The notes: generated by a model not told the origin, from the sequence alone. Numbered from the stretch's first letter, positions 1 through 9,691 are shown. The stretch: DNA of 64,000 bases from Brevibacillus sp. DP1.3A (GCF_013284245.2 NZ_CP085876.1:5358001-5422000); one strand, 5' to 3'. Numbers and translations are program-made.

Positions 1-2338
1 TTTCGTCCAAAGCGTAAAAAGCTCTTACAAGCATCGCCGTGAACTCTGCACGGGTAAGCGGTGAATCGGGCTCAAAGTTGCCATCTTCTTTCCCGGTTAC
101 GATTCCTTTCGATCCCAGAAACTGTACGGCTTGCTGTAACTCAGGATCCCGATTGTCAACATCAGGGAACGTTTTGGTATTATTATCCACGAAATACGTT
201 CCAGAACGGTTTATTTCGGCTTCCATGCCGTTATTGTACGGATTGAACTTTCCTCCGATAGGCTGCGTTACTTTCCCATTCGTATAGAACACGCTATTAT
301 GTGTCGCGTCCGCCTGATGTGCAGGCAGAATGAGCCCGATGTTGCTAGATACGTTAGAAAGCTCCTGCCCTTGTTCATCTAAAAATTGTACATGGTATCC
401 GCCGTTATTGTTTTCGACCAAGCGAATAACAATAACCGGGAGCGAATGGAACAGGCGATTTACGGTCGCAAGGTTAAACGTCAGTTTCGCATCCCCCGCA
501 TGGACGGTAAGATAGTCGATATCCTTACGATTGGTGAAGCTATCCTTATAAAGTTTGACTGTAAAACCTTTTTGTTCAGGCAAAGACAAAATTTCCCCAT
601 TTACGACTAACTCTCTAGCAAGAGCAATGTTGTTTTCCGATAGCGTCTGCTCTACAGCAGTCTTAGCCTTTCGCGCATTGTCAGCTACGCGGTCAACCAA
701 CTCGGGCGTGATGATGAGTTGGCCATTCACAATATCCGACTTTTCGCTACTTGCGGCTGTAATAACTAGCTCTCCTGCTTGGGTCAGTCCCTCCACAATA
801 AACGGACGTTGTCTGTCAGCGACAGGAACCGATTCGACGGCAGTGTAATACGTCTCGGACAGTCTATTACTATCGACGACGTACAACAAAAAGTAAGCGG
901 TCACGTCCGGAGAACCAGCTCTGCTTGCAGTTGCCCGCACAATGGTCTGCCCGGATTTGTTCGCTTTTACGACCTGTGTACCATTCACATTCGATAAGGT
1001 TCCTATGCTCGGATCTTCAATGGTGTACGTCATTTTTGTCCCAGGAAGCAGATTATTTACCGCAATGAACTGTTTGTCGCCAGGTTGCAGCATCGTGACA
1101 TACGGATAGAGACTCATTTCCGGCGTAGTTCGTATCACAGGCTGGGCTGTTGTTTCAGAGCGATTGCCCGTTGGTTTGTCTGCTGTGCTAGGGCGTTCGG
1201 CTGTTGATTTATCTGTTTTCTCTGAACGATTACGAGCTACCGTTTCATCCGTGAAAACAACTAGCTTTGGCAAGGCAATCGAATCTGCCCAAGCCCACAA
1301 TGTCTGATCCTTTTTTACTACATAGTAATACCTATTTTGTAGGGAATAGTCATTTTGGTATATAGAAGCAATGTCCGTAAGCTCTGGGAAAACTTTATCG
1401 TTGTTGTCCACTGACCAAAGCTGATCGTCTTCTCGGAAGGCATACGTTTTATCGATATTCCGATCTCTCAAGGAGTCAAATTGCATGATCGTTCGCGCGT
1501 CTTTTGCTGCATGTAAATACAAAGGATATTTTTTCGTGTCAGCAGTTGGCCAAGACAAGACAGTGCCATCCTTCATATAGGCATAGCTGATAGAAATGCC
1601 CGGCTCTATCTTGACGATATCAGCAAATCCGTTCATCTGCTCTGGACTTGTGTTTTTCGAGCGGTTATTCGGCAGATACGAATTTGCCTTCCATCTCCAA
1701 ACCGTACCGTCCTTTTTCACAGCGAATCCGATGCCGTTAGCCGTTTTTATGGATACGACATCATCTAGTAGCTTTGTTCGGACCGGAACGGGTGTGGCCC
1801 CCTTCGTGGTACCTGTTTCACTTCCCAAACTCCATACGGAACCGTCTGATTTTAGTACGAACAAGACCTTGTAGGCACTGTTATAATGCGTGGCTAGTGA
1901 CGTTACATTTTTCAAATCTTTGATTTGCTTCGGAGCACTAGCCGTACTCGCTTCAAGAGTAGTGCCGGGGGCGGCGTCCCAATACCACACCGTTCCGTCA
2001 TTTTTTAGGGCCACGTAGTTAACAATATAGTTACCCCGGGCCGACTTCCTTTTGACTATCATCTCCTTCACATTCTGCAAGCCCGGAATTTGCATTTTTT
2101 TGGCTTTATAGAATAGATCTGAAGAACTAAGAGGATGTCCATAGATGTACCAAGTCCATACGGTTCCATCTTTTTTCGACAGTAGCACATTATCGTTAAG
2201 GATGTGGTAATCCTCCCCGATACGTGTATAATGTTGTTCGTAATCGACTCTTGTGTCATTCCCATTGGCTTGAACCGTATTAGATTGGGCCGTCAGGATT
2301 AACACAAGGCTTAACAATGCTGCCATCAATCGTTTCAT
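1..2338 (-). CDS. Secreted RCC1-like repeat / SLH-domain surface protein, 3' end beyond window
   Basis: Open from an ATG at 2338 to the left edge with no stop (about 779 codons visible). A clear Shine-Dalgarno (GTGGAGGACAAC) precedes the ATG. The first 25 residues form a signal peptide ending in VQA. Residues about 40-400 hold at least six degenerate repeats with the core KxDGTVWxW (for example KKDGTVWTW, KNDGTVWYW, KSDGSVWSLG), typical of RCC1/BNR-like beta-propeller blades. A Thr/Ser/Arg-rich linker and an Ig-like segment follow. The last visible part (FPDVDNRDPELQQAV then LTRAEFTAMLVRAF) is an S-layer homology domain that would bind secondary cell-wall polymer. Further SLH copies probably lie outside the window. 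The ligand or activity of the propeller part is unknown. Confidence 0.85.
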   Translation of the reverse strand, partial: MKRLMAALLSLVLILTAQSNTVQANGNDTRVDYEQHYTRIGEDYHILNDNVLLSKKDGTVWTWYIYGHPLSSSDLFYKAKKMQIPGLQNVKEMIVKRKSARGNYIVNYVALKNDGTVWYWDAAPGTTLEASTASAPKQIKDLKNVTSLATHYNSAYKVLFVLKSDGSVWSLGSETGTTKGATPVPVRTKLLDDVVSIKTANGIGFAVKKDGTVWRWKANSYLPNNRSKNTSPEQMNGFADIVKIEPGISISYAYMKDGTVLSWPTADTKKYPLYLHAAKDARTIMQFDSLRDRNIDKTYAFREDDQLWSVDNNDKVFPELTDIASIYQNDYSLQNRYYYVVKKDQTLWAWADSIALPKLVVFTDETVARNRSEKTDKSTAERPSTADKPTGNRSETTAQPVIRTTPEMSLYPYVTMLQPGDKQFIAVNNLLPGTKMTYTIEDPSIGTLSNVNGTQVVKANKSGQTIVRATASRAGSPDVTAYFLLYVVDSNRLSETYYTAVESVPVADRQRPFIVEGLTQAGELVITAASSEKSDIVNGQLIITPELVDRVADNARKAKTAVEQTLSENNIALARELVVNGEILSLPEQKGFTVKLYKDSFTNRKDIDYLTVHAGDAKLTFNLATVNRLFHSLPVIVIRLVENNNGGYHVQFLDEQGQELSNVSSNIGLILPAHQADATHNSVFYTNGKVTQPIGGKFNPYNNGMEAEINRSGTYFVDNNTKTFPDVDNRDPELQQAVQFLGSKGIVTGKEDGNFEPDSPLTRAEFTAMLVRAFYALDE

Positions 2339-2414
2339 TGTTGTCCTCCACTAAAAATCTCCTCGATAATCTCTTTGCTCTGTCTCCCAATTCCCATCAT
2401 TTGTACCAAACTTC

Positions 2415-2442
2415 ATATTAACAGAACATGAAATATTTACAA
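2415..2442 (-). promoter_or_regulatory. Candidate sigma-A promoter for the SLH protein
   Basis: On the minus strand TTGTAA (2437-2442) is followed after 16 bp by TAATAT (2415-2420), about 75 bp before the start codon at 2338. This is a hexamer match only. Confidence 0.35.
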
Positions 2443-2501
2443 TAAACTAGCTATTTTTAGCAAAATGCATTGTGCCCTCCAGCTTTCAGGACAGGAAAAG
2501 C

Positions 2502-2535
2502 AAAAAAGCCAGGGCCTACTCTCCCTGGCTGTCGT
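2502..2535 (-). terminator. Rho-independent terminator of the sensor/kinase operon
   Basis: Read on the minus strand, AGCCAGGG and CCCTGGCT form an 8-bp stem around a 7-8 nt loop, followed by TTTTTT. It lies directly after the stop codon at 2539. Confidence 0.85.
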
Positions 2536-2538
2536 ACG

Positions 2539-4347
2539 TTACAGAAGTCCTTCCTTTTTCCCTTTTTGTACCGCGTCATCCCGATTCCGCACTCCGAGCT
2601 TGTCATACAGAGCAGACGCATAGTTACGCACTGTCCCATCTGACAAATACAGCTTGGAAGCGATTGTTTTATAGCGCATGCCTTGGGAGAGCATCTGCAA
2701 AATCTCCAGCTCCCGCTTCGTTAAACCATAAGCATTCTCGTCTTTTTCGCTTATTTTCGGTGCAACGAGTAAATCTTCCTGTTCGTTTACTGGCTGTGCA
2801 TCCAGCATTTTATGAAGTAGGTCTTGTGCAATCATCGTACCGCCGCGATGGACGAGGCGAATCGTTTCCGCTAGCTCGCGTGATTCAATCGATTTCAAGA
2901 GATAGCCGTCTGCACCACTACGCATGATTTCTTTGGCTTTTTCAGTATCCTGAAACGTAGACAGGACAAGAACACGAATACCCGGCCATTTTTCCTTTAT
3001 TCGTTTTGTCGCAGTGATCCCGTCCATATTCGGCATTTCCAAGTCCATCAGCACGAGGTCTGGTTCTAGCTCCTCGCACAGCTCCACAGCCTGCGCCCCA
3101 TCCTCGGCTAACCCGACTACCCGCAGGTCCCGCTGTCCCTCGAGTATGGTGCGCAAGCTTTCCCGAATAAACGAGTGATCATCTACGATAAACAAACGAA
3201 TGATTTCATCCGCGCTCTCTACCAGCCTCGGCACAAAACAAGTAACGATCGTTCCTTCTCCCCGCTCTGAGTATACGGATACTCTTCCTTGCAAATGAGA
3301 TGCCCTCTCTTTCATCGTCGTGATCCCGAAACCATCCTTCCAATTTTCCATCCCGTGACCGTTATCCTGTACTTCCAGCCTCGTCTGTTGCGGCTCAAAA
3401 TAGAGAGAAACGACGATGTCCGTAGCCTGCCCGTGGCGTACCGCATTCGTCAAAGATTCCTGCAAGCAGCGAAAAAAGGTCATTTTCACCTGCTTACCAA
3501 CAGGATACTCTTCTCCGATCGCACGAAACCGCACATTCACCTTGGCATGTGTCTGAAACTCCTCCGCAAGCTGCCTCAGCGAATGGACCAAGGGAAGTGT
3601 CTCTTCCGGTGACCCCATCTGATGCAAGTACCCTCTCACTTCCTTCATGCCTTTTCGCGCAAGCTGCAAGAGGGAGTCGAGCTTTTGCGTCCCTTCCTGC
3701 GACGCTACATCCGGACGTAAGGTTTCCAGCCCCATGATGATCGAGACATAGGAATGCCCCATCGTATCATGCAGGTCCTTGGAAAGGCGGTCCCGCTCCT
3801 CAAGCAGAGTCACTCTCTCGATTTGAGAGAGGTATTGCTCCAGCACACTGTTTTGCTTGCGGATAATTTCATTTTGCCGATGATTGACGATGAGCAAATG
3901 AAAGGCAAACCCTATCACATAAGCAAGCCCGACTTGCGGAAAAATCTCGAACACATCAATTGCACGAGAAAAAAACATTATCAACAGTGGGATAAAAACA
4001 ATCGTAATGGGAGCCGACCAGCGAAACGATTTCTCCGCACTATTGGCGGCAATCAAAAAAGCTGGCATCAAAAAAGTAAGGTACGCCTCCGGAAACATAG
4101 ACGTGAGATAAATCGATAATCCGCCAAACAAGAGCATTTCTGCTATCAGATAGTAACGATAGCTCAGCATTAAACAAATCCACGGGACGGAAAAAACCAT
4201 CATTTCCCAAAGTATAACCATCCATAAGGGCAGAGTGAGATATTCTCCAAAATTTACAGTCGTAACGGTGAGTGAAAAGCAAACGATCAGACGCAAAAAA
4301 AACATCACCCAGTCATACCAGGCCCATTGTTTTACGATATCTAACAA
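2539..4347 (-). CDS. Fused sensor histidine kinase and LuxR/NarL-type response regulator
   Basis: One 602-residue chain carries a complete two-component system. Residues 1-155 form five to six hydrophobic membrane segments. A dimerisation helix with the HisKA_3 H-box follows (ERDRLSKDLHDTMGH, phosphoacceptor His193), then a HATPase with N-box (QESLTNAVRHG) and G-boxes (DNGHGM, GFGITTMKERA). From about residue 383 there is a receiver domain (IVDDHS; acceptor Asp435 in LVLMDLEMP) and a LuxR helix-turn-helix at 541-602. In this family (DesK/LiaS type) kinase and regulator are normally separate overlapping genes. The start is a TTG at 4347 behind AGGGG, 4 bp after the upstream gene stop, so the two genes are co-transcribed. 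Likely targets are the three hydrolase genes upstream, which share a palindrome. Confidence 0.88.
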   Translation of the reverse strand: MLDIVKQWAWYDWVMFFLRLIVCFSLTVTTVNFGEYLTLPLWMVILWEMMVFSVPWICLMLSYRYYLIAEMLLFGGLSIYLTSMFPEAYLTFLMPAFLIAANSAEKSFRWSAPITIVFIPLLIMFFSRAIDVFEIFPQVGLAYVIGFAFHLLIVNHRQNEIIRKQNSVLEQYLSQIERVTLLEERDRLSKDLHDTMGHSYVSIIMGLETLRPDVASQEGTQKLDSLLQLARKGMKEVRGYLHQMGSPEETLPLVHSLRQLAEEFQTHAKVNVRFRAIGEEYPVGKQVKMTFFRCLQESLTNAVRHGQATDIVVSLYFEPQQTRLEVQDNGHGMENWKDGFGITTMKERASHLQGRVSVYSERGEGTIVTCFVPRLVESADEIIRLFIVDDHSFIRESLRTILEGQRDLRVVGLAEDGAQAVELCEELEPDLVLMDLEMPNMDGITATKRIKEKWPGIRVLVLSTFQDTEKAKEIMRSGADGYLLKSIESRELAETIRLVHRGGTMIAQDLLHKMLDAQPVNEQEDLLVAPKISEKDENAYGLTKRELEILQMLSQGMRYKTIASKLYLSDGTVRNYASALYDKLGVRNRDDAVQKGKKEGLL

Positions 4348-4351
4348 ACTA

Positions 4352-4939
4352 TCATCCCCTAATTGCTTTGAACATCAAGCGCGTGTACCCACCAATTAAA
4401 TGTACGAGTCCGTTCCCGAGCTTGGAGCACCCGATCATGAGTATGAATCCTAAACTCATTATTTGCAATGCCTTCAGTTCTGAATCCACTACGCTCCCGA
4501 AAAAATGTAGCTCAACGAAAGGATAGAGCAACGGTATGAACGCAAAACATACGGGTGCAATGTAGATGAGCACTCCGATAATCAGGCAAATGCACCCTAG
4601 GACGAATTTTTGCATCAGCCAATAAACGGATATCCAGTTTCTTACATTCATTAATTCCGCCTTTGCCTGCATCCATTGGTTTCCCACTGCTCTTTGTCTC
4701 ATTGCCAACGGTTCTATGGAAATATCGGTATAAATCTTCGTCTGAATACGTTCATGCTGGACAAAGGTTTGGCTTGTACGCAACACATTGGTGAGCAATG
4801 GAATTCCCACTACGGTAAATGACAAGGCCAAGCCAAGCACGATACTGACCAAGTAAAAACATAAATAAAATACCCCCGAGACAAATGTAAACAGCAAAAA
4901 GATAACATTTTGAACGTTACGCATAATCGCTCTTTTCAT
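4352..4939 (-). CDS. Membrane 'putative sensor' domain protein
   Basis: A 195-aa integral membrane protein with about four hydrophobic segments (residues 10-45, 108-125, 130-150 and 160-175). Its layout (FLLFTFVSGVFYL near the N-terminus, VVGIPLL, then a second hydrophobic half) resembles the 'putative sensor' domain usually fused to the N-terminus of NarL-family kinases. Here it is a separate gene 4 bp upstream of the kinase-regulator fusion, so it probably provides signal input. ATG 4939 follows an in-frame TAG; the nearest Shine-Dalgarno (AGGAG) is about 13 nt upstream, which is long. The gene diverges from the first hydrolase gene. Confidence 0.7.
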   Translation of the reverse strand: MKRAIMRNVQNVIFLLFTFVSGVFYLCFYLVSIVLGLALSFTVVGIPLLTNVLRTSQTFVQHERIQTKIYTDISIEPLAMRQRAVGNQWMQAKAELMNVRNWISVYWLMQKFVLGCICLIIGVLIYIAPVCFAFIPLLYPFVELHFFGSVVDSELKALQIMSLGFILMIGCSKLGNGLVHLIGGYTRLMFKAIRG

Positions 4940-5036
4940 CTAAGCTAACTCGCTCCTATCTATACCTTTTCCGACACGATGATGACGGTCTGCCCTTACC
5001 GTAATCCACTGCGCGTCACATGAGCCAGTATCAAAA

Positions 5037-5048
5037 TGTCATATGACA
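5037..5048. promoter_or_regulatory. Palindromic operator candidate TGTCATATGACA
   Basis: A perfect 12-bp palindrome in the divergent region between the sensor-kinase operon and the first hydrolase gene. An identical copy lies at 9737-9748 and a degenerate one at 7229-7240, each upstream of a paralog. Binding by the adjacent LuxR-type regulator is an inference. Confidence 0.55.
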
Positions 5049-5097
5049 GGCTAAGTCATGTCATTTCATCAAAAGAATTTTGTAAGTCGGAAAAGTG

Positions 5098-5125
5098 ATG
5101 ACAGGAAGTAACTACCGAGTATGAC
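5098..5125 (+). promoter_or_regulatory. Conserved promoter of hydrolase paralog 1
   Basis: ATGACA (5 of 6 to the -35 consensus), 16 bp, then TATGAC (4 of 6 to the -10 consensus). The same pair with the same spacing precedes paralogs 2 and 3. Confidence 0.5.
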
Positions 5126-5204
5126 ACTAGCTTTGCCATACTGTGCTCAAGCGCTCACTCTCGGAGTCGCTGCGGTGTTACCAACACAAAAAGGAGAATC
5201 GCAC

Positions 5205-7199
5205 ATGAAAAAAGTGATACAAAAAATGAGTCTCGCCGTTTTTCTTCTCTCCACCACCTTGATTACCGCATGCACACAGCCGCTCGGTGCCATGGAATCA
5301 AATCAGACTGCTTCCAGCATAAACGGACCAGTGGATGCCAAAGAAGTAGAAGCATTTGCCGATCCACTGTTTGCAGAGAAAATGAAACAATACAATGTGA
5401 ATGGTTCGAGCTTTGTGGTCGTCCGTGATGGCAAGGTCATCGTGAACAAAGGCTACGGCTTCGCTAACAAGGAAAAGAAAATCCCTGTTGATAAAGATAC
5501 GGTGTTCCAAATTGCCTCTGTATCGAAAACCTTTACCGCTTTGGCTGCCATGCAGCAAGTCGATGCGGGTAATATTGACCTGCATGGCAATGTAGAGGAA
5601 TATCTCGGTGGGCTAAAGATTCCTAATAAGACAGGAAAACCGGTCACCATGTACGACTTGCTTACCTACACAAGTGGCATCGATTTGCCTGATGGCATTG
5701 CCATTACCGGTGCCCAATACATTGATCAGGACATCTCGATGGATGAATACCTTCCAAAGCATATGCCGACCGTCATCCGACCACCTGGCGAGGCCTATAC
5801 GTATGATAATTCTGGATTCTTACTTGCTGGTTACGCCGTGGAAAATGCAAGTGGAATCCCCTTTGCCCAGTATATGGATGAAAAAGTGTTCAAGCCTCTC
5901 GGAATGACCTCAAGCAGTGTACGCTTTAAGCCTGAGCTCATGAAGCGAATGGCTGCCAATTACGTCGGTCGTAAAGGAGAGCTTCGTCCTCCAGAAGGGC
6001 GCACTCCAACTGATGGTCCACAGGGAAGCATTCTATCAACAGGCGAAGACATGGCCAAGTATATGATCATGCAGCTGCAAAACGGAAAATTTGACGGCAA
6101 GGAAATCGTCAGCGAAAAAAGCATGGACTTGATGCATACGTACCAGATTTTCGCGAATAAGGACATCCCGATCACAACCGTAGGCTTTGAAGGCTATTTT
6201 CCAGAGCTGGCAAATGGTCAACACGTTGTTTTGAAGGGTGGAAACATGCCTGGCCATTCTTCCCTGATGGTATTGGTCCCAGAACAAAAAACCGGCTTTT
6301 TCATGTCCTACAACAATGATTCATTATTAAGCTCCGAAATTTACAAAGAATTCATGGATCATTACTTCCCAGCGACAAAAGAACAAGCAGAGCCTGCTTA
6401 CTTACCTTTGAGTGAAAAGGATGCGCAAAAATATTTCGGGCTGTATCAAAATACGCGTGTCTATTTTGCCCGTACTTCTATTACCTACGAGAATGGCTCA
6501 CTCGTGCTTGAGAATGAGATAACCGGAAAACAAAAGCTGCGAATGATTCATCCATTGCTGTTTGTAGATGAGGAAGGCAATAAAGTCGCGTTCAAGGAAG
6601 ACAAAAACGGTAACATCAAATACTTCTATTATGCAACGCCAAAAGGTGCTTTACTGGTTGCCGATTCACAAAAAATGGAAATGAAACAGACCTACTCAGA
6701 CGTCTCTAACACTAGTAGCTATAAGACCTATATCAACAACCTCAGCGCTCTTTCCATTATGGGAGCAAAAACAGGAAATAAATTTGATCCTACAGGAACC
6801 ATGACACAAGGCGAATTTACTGACGCTCTGATCAAAGCACAAGGCATGTACGTATTTGCCGGGAGTGAAGACGGGATTAGACAGCAATTGGCCGCGGGCA
6901 TCCCTAATTTGAATCCATCTGCACCAATCACCAGACAAGTCGCTGCTGTCATGATCCAAAATTTGAAGCAGCTTGAACCAGTGGCAAACACCAAAACGAA
7001 GCTACAAGATACCGCCGATGCATGGGCAAAAGATGCGATCACTGCTCTTGTTTCACAAGGCATCGTTGATCCGGATACGAAAGTAAGCGCAAATGGCTCT
7101 TTCACATTCCGCGCAAAAGATTTACTGAAGCGTCAAGAAGCAAGTGCCTTGCTTGATTTAGCGTTTGGCTACTATTCGCTGCCGATTAAACGAAACTAA
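5205..7199 (+). CDS. Serine beta-lactamase-like hydrolase, lipoprotein with SLH-like C-terminus (paralog 1)
   Basis: 664 aa from ATG 5205 behind AAAAAGGAGAATCGCAC; the frame is open further upstream but without a ribosome site. The signal peptide ends in a lipobox (I-T-A-C, Cys23), predicting lipid anchoring. The catalytic domain spans about 45-390 with the class C/PBP-like SxxK at Ser105-Lys108 (SVSK), YDN at 200-202, and GGNMPGHSS in the place of the third motif. A small beta domain follows. The last 160 residues contain degenerate SLH units (FDPTGTMTQGEF, APITRQVAAVMIQ, DAITALVSQGIVDP, LLKRQEASALLDLAFG). Family members hydrolyse D-Ala peptides, beta-lactams or esters; the substrate cannot be assigned. 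It is one of three tandem copies with duplicated promoters. Confidence 0.88.
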   Translation: MKKVIQKMSLAVFLLSTTLITACTQPLGAMESNQTASSINGPVDAKEVEAFADPLFAEKMKQYNVNGSSFVVVRDGKVIVNKGYGFANKEKKIPVDKDTVFQIASVSKTFTALAAMQQVDAGNIDLHGNVEEYLGGLKIPNKTGKPVTMYDLLTYTSGIDLPDGIAITGAQYIDQDISMDEYLPKHMPTVIRPPGEAYTYDNSGFLLAGYAVENASGIPFAQYMDEKVFKPLGMTSSSVRFKPELMKRMAANYVGRKGELRPPEGRTPTDGPQGSILSTGEDMAKYMIMQLQNGKFDGKEIVSEKSMDLMHTYQIFANKDIPITTVGFEGYFPELANGQHVVLKGGNMPGHSSLMVLVPEQKTGFFMSYNNDSLLSSEIYKEFMDHYFPATKEQAEPAYLPLSEKDAQKYFGLYQNTRVYFARTSITYENGSLVLENEITGKQKLRMIHPLLFVDEEGNKVAFKEDKNGNIKYFYYATPKGALLVADSQKMEMKQTYSDVSNTSSYKTYINNLSALSIMGAKTGNKFDPTGTMTQGEFTDALIKAQGMYVFAGSEDGIRQQLAAGIPNLNPSAPITRQVAAVMIQNLKQLEPVANTKTKLQDTADAWAKDAITALVSQGIVDPDTKVSANGSFTFRAKDLLKRQEASALLDLAFGYYSLPIKRN

Positions 7200-7228
7200 C
7201 TCCTCTCCTCTCTGAGCCAGTGCCAAAA

Positions 7229-7326
7229 CGTCATATGGCATGTCAAGTCATGTCATTTCATCACAGAGACAGCAACTATTTTGTATATCGGAAAAATGAT
7301 GACAAGAAGTAACTACCGAGTATGAC
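7229..7326 (+). promoter_or_regulatory. Duplicated control region of hydrolase paralog 2
   Basis: Degenerate operator CGTCATATGGCA at 7229-7240 (symmetry lost at two positions), then ATGACA (7299-7304), 16 bp, TATGAC (7321-7326). The block from about 7214 to 7412 is a near copy of 5024-5204, showing that promoter and gene were duplicated together. Confidence 0.55.
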
Positions 7327-7412
7327 GCGAGCTTTGCCATACTGTGCTCAAGCGCTCATTCTCAGAGTCGGTGCGTCAAAACGTGTTGCCAAAACAAAAA
7401 GGAGAATCGCAC

Positions 7413-9413
7413 ATGAAAAAAGTGATACAAAAAATGAGTCTCGTCGTTTTTCTTCTCTCCACGACCTTGATTGCCGCATGCACGCAACCGCTCGGTGCTG
7501 TGGAATCCACTCAGACTGCTTCCATTGCTGCCCAAGGACCGTTGGATGCCAAAGAAATAGAAGCGTTTGCCGATCCACTGTTTGCAGATAAAATGAAAGA
7601 ATTTAATGTGACTGGTTCCAGCTTTGTTGTTGTCCGTGATGGCAAGGTCATCGTGAACAAAGGCTACGGCTTTGCTGACAAGGAAAAGAAAACCCCTGTT
7701 GATAAAGACACGGTGTTCCAAATTGCCTCAGTATCGAAAACCTTTACCGCCTTGGCTGCCATGCAGCAAGTCGATGCGGGTAAAATTGACCTGCATGGCA
7801 ATATAGAGGAATATCTCGGTGGGCTAAAAATTCCTAATAAGACAGGAAAACCGGTCTCCATGTACGACTTGCTCACCTACTCAACTGGCTTCGAATTGCC
7901 TGACGAAACTACCTTTACCGGTCCACAATACATCGGGCAGGACATCTCTATGGATGAATTCCTTCCAAAGCACATGCCGACCGTCATCCGACCACCTGGC
8001 GAAGCCTATACGTATGATAATACAGGATTCTTACTCGCTGGCTACGCCGTGGAAAAAGCAAGTGGAATCCCCTATGCCCAGTATATGGATGAAAAAGTGT
8101 TCAAGCCTCTCGGAATGACCTCGACCAGTGTACGCTTCAAGCCTGAGCTCATGAAGCGAATGGCTGCCCATTACGATCTTAATGGCGAGCCACGTCCGGC
8201 AGAAGGACACGCTCCAACTGATGGTCCGCAGGGAAGCATTCTATCAACAGCAGAAGACATGGCAAAGTACGTGATCATGCAGCTGCAAAACGGAAAATTT
8301 GACGGCAAGGAAATCGTCAGCGAGAAAAGCATGGACTTGATGCATTCTTTTCAGATTTTCGCAGAAAAGGACATCCCAATCACTACCGTAGGCTTTGAAA
8401 ACTATTTTCCAGAGTTTGCAAATGGTCAGCACGTTGTTTTGAAGGGCGGAAACATGCCAGGCCATTCTTCCCTAATGGTATTGATCCCGGAACAAAAAAC
8501 CGGCTTTTTCATGTCCTACAACAATGACACAATGTTTAGCGCTGATATTTACAAAGAATTCATGGATCATTATTTCCCGGAAAAAGTAAAAGCAAAAGCA
8601 GATCCAGAGTCTGATTACTTGCCCTTGAGTGAAGGGGATGCGCAAAAATATTTCGGGCTGTATCAAAATACGCGTTTCTATTGGACACGCACTTCTATTA
8701 CCTATGAGAATGGATCACTCGTGCTTGAGGGTGAGGCAACCGGAAAACAAAAGCTGCGAATGATTCACCCATTGCTATTTGTAGATGAGGAAGGCGAAAA
8801 AATCGCGTTCAAGAAAGACCAAAACGGTAACATCAAATACTTCTATTATACAACGGAAAAAGGCGCTAGCCTTGCTGCCGATTCACAAAAAATGGAAATG
8901 AAAAACACCTACTCAGACGTCCCTAACACCAGCAGCTATAAGACCCATATCAACAACCTCAGCGCCTTTTCCATTATGGGAGCGAAAACAGGAAGTAAAT
9001 TTGATCCTACAGGGACCATGACACAAGGCGAATTTGCTGACGCCCTGATCAAAGCACAAGGCATGTACGTAATGGCCGGGAGTGAAGACGGGATTAGACA
9101 GCAAATGGTTGCTGGCATCCCTAATTTGAACCCATCGGCACCAATCACAAGACAAGTCGCTGCTGCCATGATCCAAAATTTGAAGCAACTTGAACCTGTG
9201 GCAACCAGCAAAGTGACGCTGCAAGACAACGCCGACACATGGGCAGCAGATGCGATCACTGCACTTGTTTCACAAGGCGTCGTGGATCCTGATACGAAGG
9301 TAAGCGCAGATGGCTCTTTCACATTCCGCGGAAAAGATTTACTGAAGCGTCAAGAAGCCAGTGCCTTGCTTGATTTAGCGTTTGGCTACTATTCATTGCC
9401 GATTAAACAGTAA
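7413..9413 (+). CDS. Serine beta-lactamase-like hydrolase, lipoprotein with SLH-like C-terminus (paralog 2)
   Basis: 666 aa from ATG 7413 behind AAAAAGGAGAATCGCAC. It is nearly identical in plan to the first copy: lipobox I-A-A-C at Cys23, SVSK nucleophile motif, YDN, GGNMPGHSS, then degenerate SLH units ending in LALGYYSLPIK-type sequence (here FGYYSLPIKQ). Differences cluster in surface regions (for example VKAKADPESDY near residue 395) while the catalytic core is conserved, as expected of a recent tandem duplication under selection. An exported cell-envelope hydrolase of unknown substrate. Confidence 0.88.
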   Translation: MKKVIQKMSLVVFLLSTTLIAACTQPLGAVESTQTASIAAQGPLDAKEIEAFADPLFADKMKEFNVTGSSFVVVRDGKVIVNKGYGFADKEKKTPVDKDTVFQIASVSKTFTALAAMQQVDAGKIDLHGNIEEYLGGLKIPNKTGKPVSMYDLLTYSTGFELPDETTFTGPQYIGQDISMDEFLPKHMPTVIRPPGEAYTYDNTGFLLAGYAVEKASGIPYAQYMDEKVFKPLGMTSTSVRFKPELMKRMAAHYDLNGEPRPAEGHAPTDGPQGSILSTAEDMAKYVIMQLQNGKFDGKEIVSEKSMDLMHSFQIFAEKDIPITTVGFENYFPEFANGQHVVLKGGNMPGHSSLMVLIPEQKTGFFMSYNNDTMFSADIYKEFMDHYFPEKVKAKADPESDYLPLSEGDAQKYFGLYQNTRFYWTRTSITYENGSLVLEGEATGKQKLRMIHPLLFVDEEGEKIAFKKDQNGNIKYFYYTTEKGASLAADSQKMEMKNTYSDVPNTSSYKTHINNLSAFSIMGAKTGSKFDPTGTMTQGEFADALIKAQGMYVMAGSEDGIRQQMVAGIPNLNPSAPITRQVAAAMIQNLKQLEPVATSKVTLQDNADTWAADAITALVSQGVVDPDTKVSADGSFTFRGKDLLKRQEASALLDLAFGYYSLPIKQ

Positions 9414-9487
9414 GCATCTGTTTCCTCTTTTTGGGATAAAGTAGGGACTTGTTGTATACCCTACTCCTTTGAGGGAGGTGACTGGTC

Positions 9488-9640
9488 GTGGAAAATAGCG
9501 ATAAAAACAGGGGACAAGCTGAGCAAAAAGTTTCAAGTGACTTGAATGAGAAGGAAATCGAGCTTCAGCATCAATATCAAATGTTCCCTACCCCGGATGA
9601 AAAACGTGCTTCAAAAGTAATTACTGAGCTGAAAGATTAA
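9488..9640 (+). CDS. Small charged hypothetical protein (50 aa)
   Basis: GTG at 9488 lies 7 nt after a near-perfect ribosome site (GAGGGAGGTG) and reads 50 codons to TAA at 9638. The product is hydrophilic and rich in Lys, Glu, Gln and Asp, with no signal peptide or membrane segment, ending TPDEKRASKVITELKD. It is followed directly by a terminator. The last codons (CTGAAAGATTAA) and the terminator recur after the third hydrolase at 11906-11993, so this ORF was once duplicated along with its neighbours. Function unknown. Confidence 0.6.
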   Translation: MENSDKNRGQAEQKVSSDLNEKEIELQHQYQMFPTPDEKRASKVITELKD

Positions 9641-9660
9641 TAGCTACTCTCCCCCACTTT

Positions 9661-9691
9661 AAGGCTGTCGAGAAACTCGGCAGCCTTTTTC
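9661..9691 (+). terminator. Rho-independent terminator
   Basis: AAGGCTGTCGAG and CTCGGCAGCCTT pair around AAA and run into TTTTT. It ends transcription of the second hydrolase gene and the 50-aa ORF. Confidence 0.85.
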
